From positions 1 to 64,000 of the forward strand of contig NZ_NOYD01000018.1 in the NCBI RefSeq assembly GCF_002258315.1: DNA of 64,000 bases, written 5' to 3'. Positions within the stretch are counted from its first letter, which is position 1; every line of letters begins with the position of its first letter. Below the pieces are notes generated by a model. The model had not been told where the DNA came from and searched no databases. It saw only the letters and a list, made by a program, of their open reading frames with translations. Shown here piece after piece: positions 25,208 to 33,739 of the stretch. The DNA is from Rhodococcus sp. 06-462-5 (GTDB lineage Bacteria > Actinomycetota > Actinomycetes > Mycobacteriales > Mycobacteriaceae). The translations under genes were made by a program, and so were the position numbers.

Positions 25208-25744
25208 ATGACCCCATTGAGAGCAGTGGAACCCACCGACGACGACGATCACGCTGATCTGACGGACCATCCGGAGACGGCACCGGAAGCACTGGTCATC
25301 TGCGCACTGATGTGGTTGCAGGACACCGACGAGGCCGCCCGCATCGCAGCGACACTGCAGGCCAATGATTTCCATGATCCCGTGTATCGCGAGCTGTACG
25401 GCATCGTGCAGGAGCTCATCATCGACAACCTCCCACACGACCCCGCGAGTGTTCTGGGCGTCCTCGTCCGGTCGGGTGCCAGCGGACACCGCGGTGCCCG
25501 GCTGCGTCGAACACTGACCGACGTTACCGCAGCGAACGCATGCGGAGCGTCGGCGACCGACTACGCCGGCATGGTCCTGTCGGAAAGCTACCGACGTAGC
25601 TTCTACGACGCAGGGATCAGAATTCAGCAGCTCGCCGAGGAAGCGCCGGAAGAATTCCTGTTCGACCAGCTCGTCGAAATCGGAAGGGCGCAACGTGAAG
25701 CGACGAACCGCCTGAACGCCTTCCGCAGCGGCAGCACACTATGA
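25208..25744 (+). CDS. DnaB-N-domain protein without helicase domain
   Basis: A 178-aa protein resembling the N-terminal helical domain of replicative helicase DnaB: PEALVICALMWLQDTDEAAR, DFHDPVYRELYGIVQELIID and the DVTAANACGASATDYAGMVL stretch follow the DnaB-N pattern. The RecA-like ATPase half is absent. Such stand-alone domains could modulate helicase loading. GAGG precedes the ATG. It overlaps the next gene by ATGA. The DnaA boxes lie about 0.5 kb upstream. Confidence 0.75.
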   Translation: MTPLRAVEPTDDDDHADLTDHPETAPEALVICALMWLQDTDEAARIAATLQANDFHDPVYRELYGIVQELIIDNLPHDPASVLGVLVRSGASGHRGARLRRTLTDVTAANACGASATDYAGMVLSESYRRSFYDAGIRIQQLAEEAPEEFLFDQLVEIGRAQREATNRLNAFRSGSTL

Positions 25745-26019
25745 CCGCGCGGAAAGAGACAGAGTCGGGCGACGAGCGGCGTCGAGCTGCCCTCGCCTCT
25801 GCACGATTGGTCGCCATCGATGTCGCGCATCTCGATACAGGCGAAGTCGAGGACCTCGCTGTCGGGCGGGAGATAGATGAAGCGCTCGCCGCCGGCACGA
25901 CGCTCAGTGACGTCGCGCGGTCCATCGGTCACACCGAGGCAGTCGCCTCAGACCTTCTGGGCAAGTTCCGAGAACTCCGAGACAGTCTCGCGGCGCGCAA
26001 CCAAATCCCTCTGTTCTGA
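25741..26019 (+). CDS. Small helical hypothetical protein
   Basis: A 92-aa charged helical protein translationally coupled (ATGA) to the DnaB-N gene. The middle part EIDEALAAGTTLSDVARSIG, then HTEAVASDLLGKF, looks like a helix-turn-helix without a strong family match. It may bind DNA near the putative origin. Unrecognised otherwise. Confidence 0.65.
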   Translation: MTARKETESGDERRRAALASARLVAIDVAHLDTGEVEDLAVGREIDEALAAGTTLSDVARSIGHTEAVASDLLGKFRELRDSLAARNQIPLF

Positions 26020-26073
26020 GCAACATTCAACGCACACCTCGTATTGCCGCTACAACTCGAATAGGCCGACGCC

Positions 26074-26409
26074 ATGAATTTCATCCGCATCGACACCGAC
26101 CGAGGCACCCTCTACGGACCGTCCTTCGCCGAGACTCTGACGCACTTTTTCGGACAGAACCAGCACGTCGAGTGGGAATGCCACCAGCTGACCGCAGGGT
26201 ACTCCGGTGTTCGGTGCACAGTGTCGACTGCAATCCGAGTGCATCACCGCGGACAGTGGATTGTCGCAGCCAGGTCTTTCGGCTCCCGCCCGGTCGATGC
26301 GATCCCCGAGTGCGCAATGCGCTTCGGATCCAGTTTCGCTACCGCACCGTTCGATGCACCCGAGTTGCCTCGCTGGGTGTACGAGTGGGCGTATGACCTG
26401 CTGGTCTGA
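26074..26409 (+). CDS. Small hypothetical protein (parent of a downstream remnant)
   Basis: A 111-aa protein opening MNFIRIDTDRGTLYGPSFAE and ending with an aromatic stretch PRWVYEWAYDLLV. The 3' end (26335-26385) is repeated in decayed form at 27798-27848, with most bases identical, so this is the intact member of a duplicated segment. No domain was recognised and there is no signal peptide. Confidence 0.6.
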   Translation: MNFIRIDTDRGTLYGPSFAETLTHFFGQNQHVEWECHQLTAGYSGVRCTVSTAIRVHHRGQWIVAARSFGSRPVDAIPECAMRFGSSFATAPFDAPELPRWVYEWAYDLLV

Positions 26410-26609
26410 ATTGACGGCAGAGATCGACCGGTGCAGATCGAAAGCGAACTTGCTCCAGCGCTACGGCGTTGACGCGGAGCGCTTCCGTGCACTGAGCATC
26501 TTTCGGCCCACGCCACAAGCCCGCCACGTGACGAAACTTCGACGAGATGTCAGAAGGTGCTGCTCAGCGCGCCGCACTCCGAACCAGCCACACGAAAGGA
26601 ACCCGGCCC

Positions 26610-26948
26610 GTGCCAGCACAAGCCTGGATCACCCTCATAGTCGGCGTCTTCGCCGTCGTTGGCGTCGCTGGAACCGTCAACCAACGCACCCGAGCGGACA
26701 ACCGCTCCCAATCCTGGCAACGAATCACCTGGTGCCTCGAACGCACCGTCAGCGACAACCCCGATGAGGTTGCCCTCGGCTGGACGGTGTTCGGCACCGT
26801 AGTTGCTACACCGTTCATCGCCAAGACCGACCGTCGCACACTCCGAGCAATCGCGGACCGTGACATCGACCTCGGCAGCGCCGATCTGGCGGAAACCGAC
26901 GACAACAGTGACAATGGACCTACTGCAGACCGCGAGGAGCGCGCATGA
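26610..26948 (+). CDS. Small single-pass membrane protein
   Basis: A 112-aa protein. The GTG at 26610 is chosen because AAAGGA lies about nine bases upstream and the membrane helix begins directly (AWITLIVGVFAVVGVAGTV). The rest is cytosolic and charged, ending GPTADREERA. Its stop overlaps the next ATG by ATGA. Possibly part of a conjugation-accessory set; function unknown. Confidence 0.65.
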   Translation: MPAQAWITLIVGVFAVVGVAGTVNQRTRADNRSQSWQRITWCLERTVSDNPDEVALGWTVFGTVVATPFIAKTDRRTLRAIADRDIDLGSADLAETDDNSDNGPTADREERA

Positions 26949-27112
26949 CCACCACCGAACCACGCCGGGCATGGACCCCCGAGCAACGCCGGAAGGTCCG
27001 CGCCGCAGCCGCAGGAGCCTCGATCAAGCTCCGCGAGTACGACAACGATCCGGTCCCGCAGTGGCTACGCGACGTCGCCGCAGGCATAGACAGTAAGCCG
27101 CCGACTGACTGA
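26945..27112 (+). CDS. Very small basic hypothetical protein
   Basis: A 55-aa protein translated from the overlapping ATGA. It begins MTTTEPRRAWTPEQRRKVRA and contains GASIKLREYDNDPVPQWLRD. Coding is supported by the overlap, GC-ending codons, and a terminator 18 bases after the stop. Helical and basic at the N-terminus; nucleic-acid binding is possible but unproven. Confidence 0.6.
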   Translation: MTTTEPRRAWTPEQRRKVRAAAAGASIKLREYDNDPVPQWLRDVAAGIDSKPPTD

Positions 27113-27130
27113 ACACCCCATCAATCCGAC

Positions 27131-27161
27131 AAGGCCCGCCCCCAACCAAGGGACGGGCCTT
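27131..27161 (+). terminator. Terminator after the small-gene operon
   Basis: Arms AAGGCCCG (27131-27138) and CGGGCCTT (27154-27161) enclose a 15-base loop. It lies 18 bases after the last stop of the plus-strand run and before the convergent lsr2 gene. Confidence 0.7.
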
Positions 27162-27290
27162 CGTCATTTGGCGAACGTCGGGAATCGATGCCGTCGACTA
27201 CGCAGAACGAGTGGCCGCCATGCGGGTGGCAGGTGAATCGAACTCCACTGCGCTCGTCCTGCCACAGCCCGGACAGCAGAGAGAACATAA

Positions 27291-27319
27291 AGCCGCCGCT
27301 CGCGTCGCCGCGGGCGGCT
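27291..27319 (-). terminator. Terminator after lsr2
   Basis: Arms AGCCGCC (27291-27297) and GGCGGCT (27313-27319) form a GC stem nine bases downstream of the lsr2 stop on the minus strand. On that strand the next bases are TTATGTTCTC, a modest U-containing run. Confidence 0.6.
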
Positions 27320-27328
27320 CGCCGCCTG

Positions 27329-27697
27329 TCATTGTGCGGCGTTGTACGCCTCTTCGATGTCGGCCGGGATGCGGCCGCGTTCGCTAATCTCGTAGCCCTG
27401 GTCGAATGCCCACTGCCGAATCGCCCGCGTCTGCTCCGGATCACGCTTGGTTGACCCGCCGGCCGCTGTAGCGGCAGACGCGGCAGCGGCGGAGGGCTTG
27501 CGCTTGCGGCCACCGACCCGTGTCGCGTGCCCGACGTAGTAGTCGAGCTTCTTGTGAAACTCGTTCGCGTTCTTCGCCTTCAGGTCGATCGAGTATTCGA
27601 CGCCGTTGATCGCGAATTCGATCGTCTCGCCGGACTCGTCATCGATGACCGACCCGTCGATATCGTCCACCAATTGGGTTGTCACTCGTTTGGCCAC
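27329..27697 (-). CDS. lsr2: Lsr2-family nucleoid-associated protein
   Basis: A 122-aa homologue of Lsr2, the actinobacterial H-NS-like silencer of AT-rich and foreign DNA. The N-terminal oligomerisation domain (VAKRVTTQLVDDIDGSVIDD ... FAINGVEYSIDL) and the C-terminal AT-hook-type domain (TRAIRQWAFDQGYEISERGR then IPADIEEAY) are both intact; RGR is the minor-groove contact. The linker is Ala/Ser-rich. GTG at 27697 aligns with the normal Lsr2 start. On this element it could silence transfer or cargo genes, or interfere with the host copy. Confidence 0.92.
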   Translation of the reverse strand: MAKRVTTQLVDDIDGSVIDDESGETIEFAINGVEYSIDLKAKNANEFHKKLDYYVGHATRVGGRKRKPSAAAASAATAAGGSTKRDPEQTRAIRQWAFDQGYEISERGRIPADIEEAYNAAQ

Positions 27698-27797
27698 AGC
27701 CGGAAAACCTTTCATCGACACATTCGCTATGCGCAACCGCATTCTTATCTATGAGCGTAACCAGCACCGACATCCGCGCTCTTCAGCGACACGGCCA

Positions 27798-28046
27798 TTC
27801 GCTACCGCACCGTTCCACGCACCTGCGTTGCTTCGCTGGGTGTGCGACTGAACGGATGTCCTTCTGAGCTGACACGCACGCCTCAGCTCGACCGTAGAAC
27901 AACAAAAGCGCATGAGCACAGACGCGCTACGACGCTGAAATGGCGCAGAGCCGTGAAGACGGGTCGAGCAACAGGCAGACCCTGCCGCAAGCTAGCCACA
28001 TGATGCAGCTTCGACGACCTATTGGAAGGTGGTGCGCAACGCGCCG
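27798..28046 (+). pseudogene. Decayed duplicate of the 26.3-26.6 kb segment
   Basis: Bases 27798-27848 repeat 26335-26385 with few differences and would encode FATAPFHAPALLRWVCD, against FATAPFDAPELPRWVYE in the intact gene. Bases 27966-28046 match 26494-26574 at about 58 of 81 positions without gaps by hand alignment. The two blocks keep nearly the same spacing (168 against 159 bp). The reading frame stops early and has no start of its own, so this is a remnant of an old duplication. Confidence 0.65.
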
Positions 28047-28225
28047 ATGGCAACAGCAATGACTACGGCAAACATGATCGACGCAACAACCACGCCGATG
28101 CGAAACGCGCCGCCGGCGATGACTCCCGTTGCACGTAGGGGAGCGAACCGCCAACCTGACTCGGACTTTCGAGCTCGCCACAGCGCTCCTACGACGATCA
28201 AGCCGACGGCAACAAGTGCGATCAC
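28019..28225 (-). CDS. Small two-helix membrane protein
   Basis: A 68-aa protein with two hydrophobic helices (IALVAVGLIVVGALW and VASIMFAVVIAVAIGAL) joined by a basic loop. The GTG start has a perfect AGGAGG nine bases upstream, which is the main support. It lies antisense to the edge of the decayed duplicate. Function unknown; small membrane proteins are common in conjugation modules. Confidence 0.6.
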   Translation of the reverse strand: MIALVAVGLIVVGALWRARKSESGWRFAPLRATGVIAGGAFRIGVVVASIMFAVVIAVAIGALRTTFQ

Positions 28226-28407
28226 GATCGTGCACCTCCTATCGCAAGCCGTGTCCAACACCGAGCCAGCGACATAAATACATCGCCGTAACCATGTGCA
28301 GTGGGCGTGCGTTCTCATTGTGTTCTCGAAATATTGTTGTGTTGCACTGAGTCAGAGCCCTCGATGTGTGCGGTCGTGAAGCCTGCGGCGCTAGCTTCGC
28401 TTATATG

Positions 28408-28977
28408 TCAGGCGATGCTGCGCGCGCCCTCTCCATCCGCGCCTGCGTCTCCTTCTGTCGAAGGGTCTGCAGATGAAGTTAATGCGGAATCCCCAGGGCT
28501 CTCCAAATGTTCTTCTGTGCTACTCGCGTCACCCGCGTCATTCTCTGCAGCCGAACCGATATCGGGCCTGGCGGTCGAACGTGCCGACTTCGTCGATTTG
28601 ACCAATCGCGTCGCTTCCGGCACCGAAAGATCCACCAGCGCAGCGATGCTGGCGTATGTCTCACCCCGTTTCTTGAGCTCTGCGAGTGCCCTTGCGCGTC
28701 TCTCATGCGCCGCGTCGAGTTTGGTTTCCGCGTCCCGCCGCAACCGCTCGATCCTCGTGGTCACATCGTCGTTGATTTTTTGTTCGTCGCGGGTGGCATC
28801 GAAATACGAAACCAAATCCTGCTCCTGATTCTTCAAGTGCATCTGCGCGTCCGACAGTCGCTGCGCATTCGCTCTCCGAGCCCGTTCCCGAGCGCTGACC
28901 GGTCCACCGTTCGAGGGAGTCATGTTGGACAGGCTACCGCCAACATGCTGGCCGGCGAAAGGGTCATACGCACCCAC
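28408..28977 (-). CDS. Coiled-coil accessory protein divergent from the relaxase
   Basis: A 189-aa hydrophilic protein. The centre (MHLKNQEQDLVSYFDATRDE, then TRIERLRRDAETKLDAAHER) is predicted coiled coil, followed by an HTH-like stretch (GETYASIAALVDLSVPEATR) and an acidic disordered tail. The start at MGAYDPFAGQ (GTG, AGGG upstream) is chosen; an internal ATG is the alternative. Its place opposite the relaxase across a short AT-richer gap, with a possible DNA-binding helix, suggests a relaxosome accessory protein. That role is inferred. Confidence 0.65.
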   Translation of the reverse strand: MGAYDPFAGQHVGGSLSNMTPSNGGPVSARERARRANAQRLSDAQMHLKNQEQDLVSYFDATRDEQKINDDVTTRIERLRRDAETKLDAAHERRARALAELKKRGETYASIAALVDLSVPEATRLVKSTKSARSTARPDIGSAAENDAGDASSTEEHLESPGDSALTSSADPSTEGDAGADGEGARSIA

Positions 28978-29251
28978 GGTCGCCCTGATTGATCTGTCCT
29001 GCTACAACTTTCGTCCCTCATCGTCCATGCACGTTCTAATTCGTCCGAAATCTAGATACTATCGACTTTAGATTCCCTGTATCGCTTCGCGAAATGAAAA
29101 ACCAAACGCCACACACCTCTTGCACTATTAGTGTCCATGGGCGGAATCTGCGTACTATCGCGACTGTGCCGCGCGATTTAGAAGCAGAATGCGAGCGAGA
29201 TCGGCCCGTGAGATCTCGTCGCACACCGCCTCGTCGGCGGCTGTGCCCGCG
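28978..29251. other. Candidate origin of transfer (oriT)
   Basis: Non-coding gap between the accessory gene and the relaxase, less GC-rich than its surroundings. It contains the dyad AATCTA...TAGATT (29049-29074), the palindrome TTCGCGAA (29086-29093), and TACTATCG twice, near 29056 and 29152. The second lies in TGCGTACTATCG, which loosely resembles the nic region of R388 (TGCGTATTGTCT). MobF relaxases usually act beside their own gene, which supports the placement. The nick base is not determined. Confidence 0.4.
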
Positions 29252-32200
29252 ATGATGACTGTTCATGCGCTGCACGCGGGCGACGGCTACACCTACCTCA
29301 CCCGCGAGGTCGCCAGCGCCGACATTCGCCTCGAACGCGGCCAAGACCTCACCGACTACTACGCCGAAGGCACCGAAGCGGGCATCTGGGGAGGGCGGGC
29401 ATCGGCCGAACTCGGCGTATCCGGGTACGTCCGCGAGGACCAGATGAAAGCCCTGTTCGGCGAAGGACTGCACCCCGAAGCCCAGGCGTTGATCGACGCC
29501 GCCATCCTGGACGGTACGAAGGCGAATGCGGCGATCGAGAGCGTGCGGCTCGGCCGTAAGTTCGCGAGCTTCCGCAACGAAGTGCCGCTGATGAAGCGCA
29601 TCCGCGCCGAGATCGACAACGACCGCGCCGCCGGCGGAGGGCCGCTCACCGCGGAGCAGTGCCAGCAGATCCGCTACCGCGTCGGAGCCGACGAGTTCCA
29701 CCGCGAAGTCGGCCGATCACCGGCCAGCGAAGCAGAGCTCGTCCGCTACATCGCCTCGCAGCAACGCCGCGAACGCCAACCCGTCGCCGGCTACGACTGC
29801 GTGTTCACTCCACAGAAATCTGTGTCCGTTCTCTGGGGTCTAGGCGACGACGACACCCGTGTCGCGGTCGAGCGTGCACACAGCGCCGCGGTGAGCGATG
29901 CCATCGGCTGGGTCGAGGACAACGCCTCCTACACCCGCGTCGGCAAAGCGGGTGTCGGACAGATCGAATCGACCGGCCTGATGTACACCCGGTTCGATCA
30001 CCGCGACAACCGCAACGGTGACCCGAACCTGCACACCCACGTCGCGATCTCCACCAAAGTGCAAGGCATCGACGGCAAATGGCGCAGCCTCGACGGGCGC
30101 GTGCTGCACAAGCTCGCCGTCGCCGCATCCGAACGCTACAACACCCTCATCGAGGAGTACGTCACCCGCGAGCTCGGCACCGTGTTCGCCGACCGACCCG
30201 GCACCGGAATCAACAAACGCGCAGTCCGCGAAATCGAGGGCATCCCCGCCGCACTGCTCAGCGAGTTCTCCCGCCGCGACGCCATCGAGTCACGCCTGGA
30301 AAAGCTCGTCTCCGACTACCGCAAGACCCACGGCAAAGACCCCTCGACCGCGATGCAGATGCGCCTCGCCGACCAAGCGACCCTGGAAACCCGCAACCAG
30401 AAAGCATCCCCGAAATCACTTGGTGCCCAACGCGCTGAATGGCGCGAACGCGCACTCGACGTCGTCGGCCGCCGCGCCCTGAACTCAGCCTTGAAAACGA
30501 GCACCGGGAACACGATCACCGTCACCGACGCCGCCGCGATCGACGACCGCGAAATCGCCCGCACCGCTGTCGCACGCATCGCACAGCAACGCTCGAGCTG
30601 GAACCGCTGGCACATCCAAGCCGAAGTCCAACGACAACTACGGCCACTGGTGTTCACCACCGCCGCCGAGCGTGACGCGGTCGCCGAGAAGGTCGCCGAA
30701 GCCGCGCTCGGCGGGGAGTCGATCCGGTTGACCCGGCAGGTCGACGCGACCCCGGCAGCGTTGCAGCGCAGCGACGGTGCGTCGATCCTGACCGTGCACG
30801 GCAACGAGACCTACACCAGCGCAGCGATCCTCGCCGCCGAACACCGCCTCGTCGGTGCCGCCCACACCCCGACCGCGGTCATGGCACCTGCCCACGCCTA
30901 CACCGCCGCCCTCGCCGCGCACACCCAACGCAAAGGCTGGGATCTCGGCGCGGACAAGAAAGCACTCGTCGAGCACTTCCTGTTCTCCGGTGCCCTGCTG
31001 GCTGCCGGTGTCGGTCCGGCCGGCACCGGCAAGACCACCGCCATGCGCGTGGTCGTCGACGCGTGGCGCAGTACCGGATACGACGTGATCGCCCTCGGAC
31101 CGTCCGCGAAAGCCGCCGGCGTCCTGGGCGACGAACTCGGTGTCACCGGCCGCACCATCGCCGACGTCCTCACCCGCTACGAGAACGAACTCGACACCGG
31201 CATCACCCCGGGGGCGATGATCCTCGTCGACGAAGCAGGCATGGCCTCCACCCACGATCTGGACCGGCTGACCTACATCGCCGCCGAGCACAGCGCAGTG
31301 GTCCGACTACTCGGCGACCCGCAGCAGCTCGCCGCCGTCGACACCGGGGGTGCACTGAGGCTGGTCGCTCGATCGAGCGCGGCACCGGAACTGGTCTTCG
31401 TCCACCGCTTCCGCGACAATGAAGAGGCCGAGATCTCGCTGCGTCTGCGTGACGGTGATACCTCTGTCGCGGCCTGGTACGCCGCGAAAGACCGCGTGCA
31501 GCACGGTATGGCCGACGACCTCGCCGAAAAGGTCTTCACTGCGTGGGCGCAGACCTCGGACACCGAGACGACGTCGCTGATGATCGCCAGCACCAACCAC
31601 GCCGTCCGCGACCTCAACGATCGGGCCCGCACCGAACGACTCGCCAAGGGGCTGGTCAAGAAGGGCGGCAACGACCTCTCCGATGGACTGCGCGCCAGCG
31701 CAGGGGACCGCATCGTCACCCGCCGCAACGACACCAGCCTGCGCGTCACCGGCACACGTGGGGAACGGGTCCGCAACGGCGACCTGTGGACGGTCAAGAC
31801 CGCGCACCGCGACGGCTCGCTGACCGTGCGCCACCTCGAACACGGCGGGCGCATCCGGTTGCCGGCCGAGTACGTCAAAGAGCACTGCGAGCTCGGTTAC
31901 GCCGCCACCATCCACCGCTCCCAAGGCATGACCGTCGACCAGGTCCACGTCCTCGTCGACGACACCATGAACCGACAGGCCCTCTACGTCGCCCTTACCC
32001 GCGGCCGCGACGGAAACCAGCTGTACGTGCCCATCGACCGGATCGTAGACCCGCACCTGATCCACGTGCATCCGGACAAGAAGATCGCCGACGAAGTCGT
32101 GCGGACCATCATCGGCCGCGACGGCTCGGACGTCTCGGCGACCGAACAGCAACGCGACGCCGCCGTCGCACACCGCAAACTCGGCTACAACGTCGGCGGA

Positions 32201-33292
32201 TACGAGTACGCGGGCGAACTTATCGACGCGCACCGCATCGAAGCGATCGTGCGCGAGAACATGGGTCCGGAGCTGGCGAACACGATGATCGGCGAAGCCG
32301 AATGGGACACCTTCGTCCACCAGTACCGCCGCGCCGAGCAGCTCGGCCTCGACGCCGCCCCCACATTGGCCGCCGCCCGCTCGGAGCGCGAACTCGCCAG
32401 CGCCGACTCCGTCTCCGCCGTGATGCACTGGCGACTCGAAAAGCACATCGAGAACGGCGCGGACGAGATGCACGCGTGGGCGCAGAGCATCGAACCGACG
32501 CTGCGGACACAGTTCGGTGAGCACGCCGAGACGATCCTCGGCGACGATGGGGCGTGGCCAGACCTCGCCGCCCATTTGCGCAATGCTGAACGCGCCGGCA
32601 AAGACCCCCACGCCGCGATCGTGGAACTGCGCCGCGGTGTCACCGACGCCGACCCGAGTGCAGCGGATCTGCTCGACGACTCCGAACGACGCTGGCCCCT
32701 CGGCCGAGAAGCACGCGACCACAGTGCCCCGAGTTGGGTGCTGCCGCCGATGCAGGACCGCGAGGGTATCGACCCCGAACTCGTCGCCTGGAGCCGACGC
32801 CGATACACCGAGATCGCCGAACGCACCCGCGAGCTCGGACAGAACGCCGTCGACGAACAACCCGCCTGGACCCGCCACCTCGGCGAGGTTCCCGACTCCG
32901 GCGGTGCCCGACTGCGCTGGCAGGTCACTGCCGGCCAAGTCGGGGCCTACCGAGAACAATTCGGCATCGACACCGATCGCACGCTCATCGGCGACCGACC
33001 CGAACACGGAGAAGCGGCCCGCGCGTGGGATCAGGTCAACGCCCGCATCAAGACAGTCACCGCGCCCGCTCAGGTGCCCGCACACGCAGGCCCCGGACAG
33101 CAGTCGGCACCGACCCCGCAATCCGCGACGCCCGATCCGACCGTCGACACGGACCGGGCGCGACGAGAGGCTGCAGAGCAACGCGCGACGGAACAACGCC
33201 GCCTCGCCGAGCAACGTAAAGCCGAACGCCGCGAACAACTGCGCCAACAACAGGCCCGCCGATCCGGACCAATCCGCGGACCACGTATTTGA
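29252..33292 (+). CDS. MobF conjugative relaxase-helicase (TrwC/TraA type)
   Basis: A 1346-aa DNA-processing enzyme that should nick oriT, stay linked to the strand and unwind it. The relaxase domain begins at MMTVHALHAGDGYTYLTREV, with tyrosines there as nucleophile candidates, and has the metal-binding histidine motif FDHRDNRNGDPNLHTHVAIS. The helicase domain has Walker A VGPAGTGKTTAMRVV, Walker B ILVDEAGMAS, GDPQQLAAVDTGGA and the late motif ATIHRSQGMTVDQVHVLVDD. A charged Gln/Arg coiled tail ends the protein. An upstream in-frame ATG at 29189 would add 21 poorly conserved-looking residues. No frameshift was seen. Confidence 0.95.
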   Translation: MMTVHALHAGDGYTYLTREVASADIRLERGQDLTDYYAEGTEAGIWGGRASAELGVSGYVREDQMKALFGEGLHPEAQALIDAAILDGTKANAAIESVRLGRKFASFRNEVPLMKRIRAEIDNDRAAGGGPLTAEQCQQIRYRVGADEFHREVGRSPASEAELVRYIASQQRRERQPVAGYDCVFTPQKSVSVLWGLGDDDTRVAVERAHSAAVSDAIGWVEDNASYTRVGKAGVGQIESTGLMYTRFDHRDNRNGDPNLHTHVAISTKVQGIDGKWRSLDGRVLHKLAVAASERYNTLIEEYVTRELGTVFADRPGTGINKRAVREIEGIPAALLSEFSRRDAIESRLEKLVSDYRKTHGKDPSTAMQMRLADQATLETRNQKASPKSLGAQRAEWRERALDVVGRRALNSALKTSTGNTITVTDAAAIDDREIARTAVARIAQQRSSWNRWHIQAEVQRQLRPLVFTTAAERDAVAEKVAEAALGGESIRLTRQVDATPAALQRSDGASILTVHGNETYTSAAILAAEHRLVGAAHTPTAVMAPAHAYTAALAAHTQRKGWDLGADKKALVEHFLFSGALLAAGVGPAGTGKTTAMRVVVDAWRSTGYDVIALGPSAKAAGVLGDELGVTGRTIADVLTRYENELDTGITPGAMILVDEAGMASTHDLDRLTYIAAEHSAVVRLLGDPQQLAAVDTGGALRLVARSSAAPELVFVHRFRDNEEAEISLRLRDGDTSVAAWYAAKDRVQHGMADDLAEKVFTAWAQTSDTETTSLMIASTNHAVRDLNDRARTERLAKGLVKKGGNDLSDGLRASAGDRIVTRRNDTSLRVTGTRGERVRNGDLWTVKTAHRDGSLTVRHLEHGGRIRLPAEYVKEHCELGYAATIHRSQGMTVDQVHVLVDDTMNRQALYVALTRGRDGNQLYVPIDRIVDPHLIHVHPDKKIADEVVRTIIGRDGSDVSATEQQRDAAVAHRKLGYNVGGYEYAGELIDAHRIEAIVRENMGPELANTMIGEAEWDTFVHQYRRAEQLGLDAAPTLAAARSERELASADSVSAVMHWRLEKHIENGADEMHAWAQSIEPTLRTQFGEHAETILGDDGAWPDLAAHLRNAERAGKDPHAAIVELRRGVTDADPSAADLLDDSERRWPLGREARDHSAPSWVLPPMQDREGIDPELVAWSRRRYTEIAERTRELGQNAVDEQPAWTRHLGEVPDSGGARLRWQVTAGQVGAYREQFGIDTDRTLIGDRPEHGEAARAWDQVNARIKTVTAPAQVPAHAGPGQQSAPTPQSATPDPTVDTDRARREAAEQRATEQRRLAEQRKAERREQLRQQQARRSGPIRGPRI

Positions 33293-33739
33293 GACCGCCT
33301 ATCCGCACCTTCCGTCGCCATCAGCGACACCGAGCCAGAATCAATGCTTTGAACCTGGCCCGGTCCGCAGAAGGGCACTTTGGAATCAGGCGGCTAACCC
33401 CACGGGCAGCGACGAGGTAAACGAAGATTGCTCTCGCGATGGACGCGTTACATTCCGGTGGGACGAGCGTGCAGGTTGCGAAGTTTGACAGATACGCGAC
33501 TGCGTGGCGGACAAGAGGTCTTGCTGATTACGGCTCTTACGGACTGACAGTTGTTCGTTTGAGCAAACTGAGTCGAAAGATCGACAGCACAAAATGTTGG
33601 TCGTGGCCGTTGGATCGATCGACGAGTGACAGGCCGCGGAACGAAAAGTGTTGTGGGAAAGTAGATGTAGCACTCTACTGCTAGCCCATGTACCAGAATT
33701 CGTTCTGGTACCTGTACACAACCCCCCCGTGGATTCGCG
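33293..33739. other. Low-coding junction with a TTCG tetraloop hairpin
   Basis: About 450 bp between relaxase and the apparent cargo, with lower GC than either side. The frames present (for example 33439-33684) have poor codon use and weak starts. The clear structure is a perfect nine-base stem with loop TTCG at 33690-33711 (arms GTACCAGAA and TTCTGGTAC). It is not followed by a T-run. It could be a structured RNA, a terminator without U-tract, or a dyad operator. Confidence 0.45.

Noticed and set aside
26393..26767. Frame opening MTCWSELTAEIDRCRSKANL after the 111-aa gene
   Set aside because: The first 50 residues look plausible but the rest runs through the better-supported membrane-protein gene at 26610, and the related copy at 27.9 kb has an early stop. 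Left as unresolved.
31307..33250. A 647-aa antisense frame opposite the relaxase
   Set aside because: High-GC shadow ORF; the plus-strand relaxase-helicase has clear motifs over the same bases.
33439..33684. 81-aa plus-strand frame in the junction
   Set aside because: Weak codon bias, no Shine-Dalgarno and a Cys-rich unnatural tail; not enough to call a gene.
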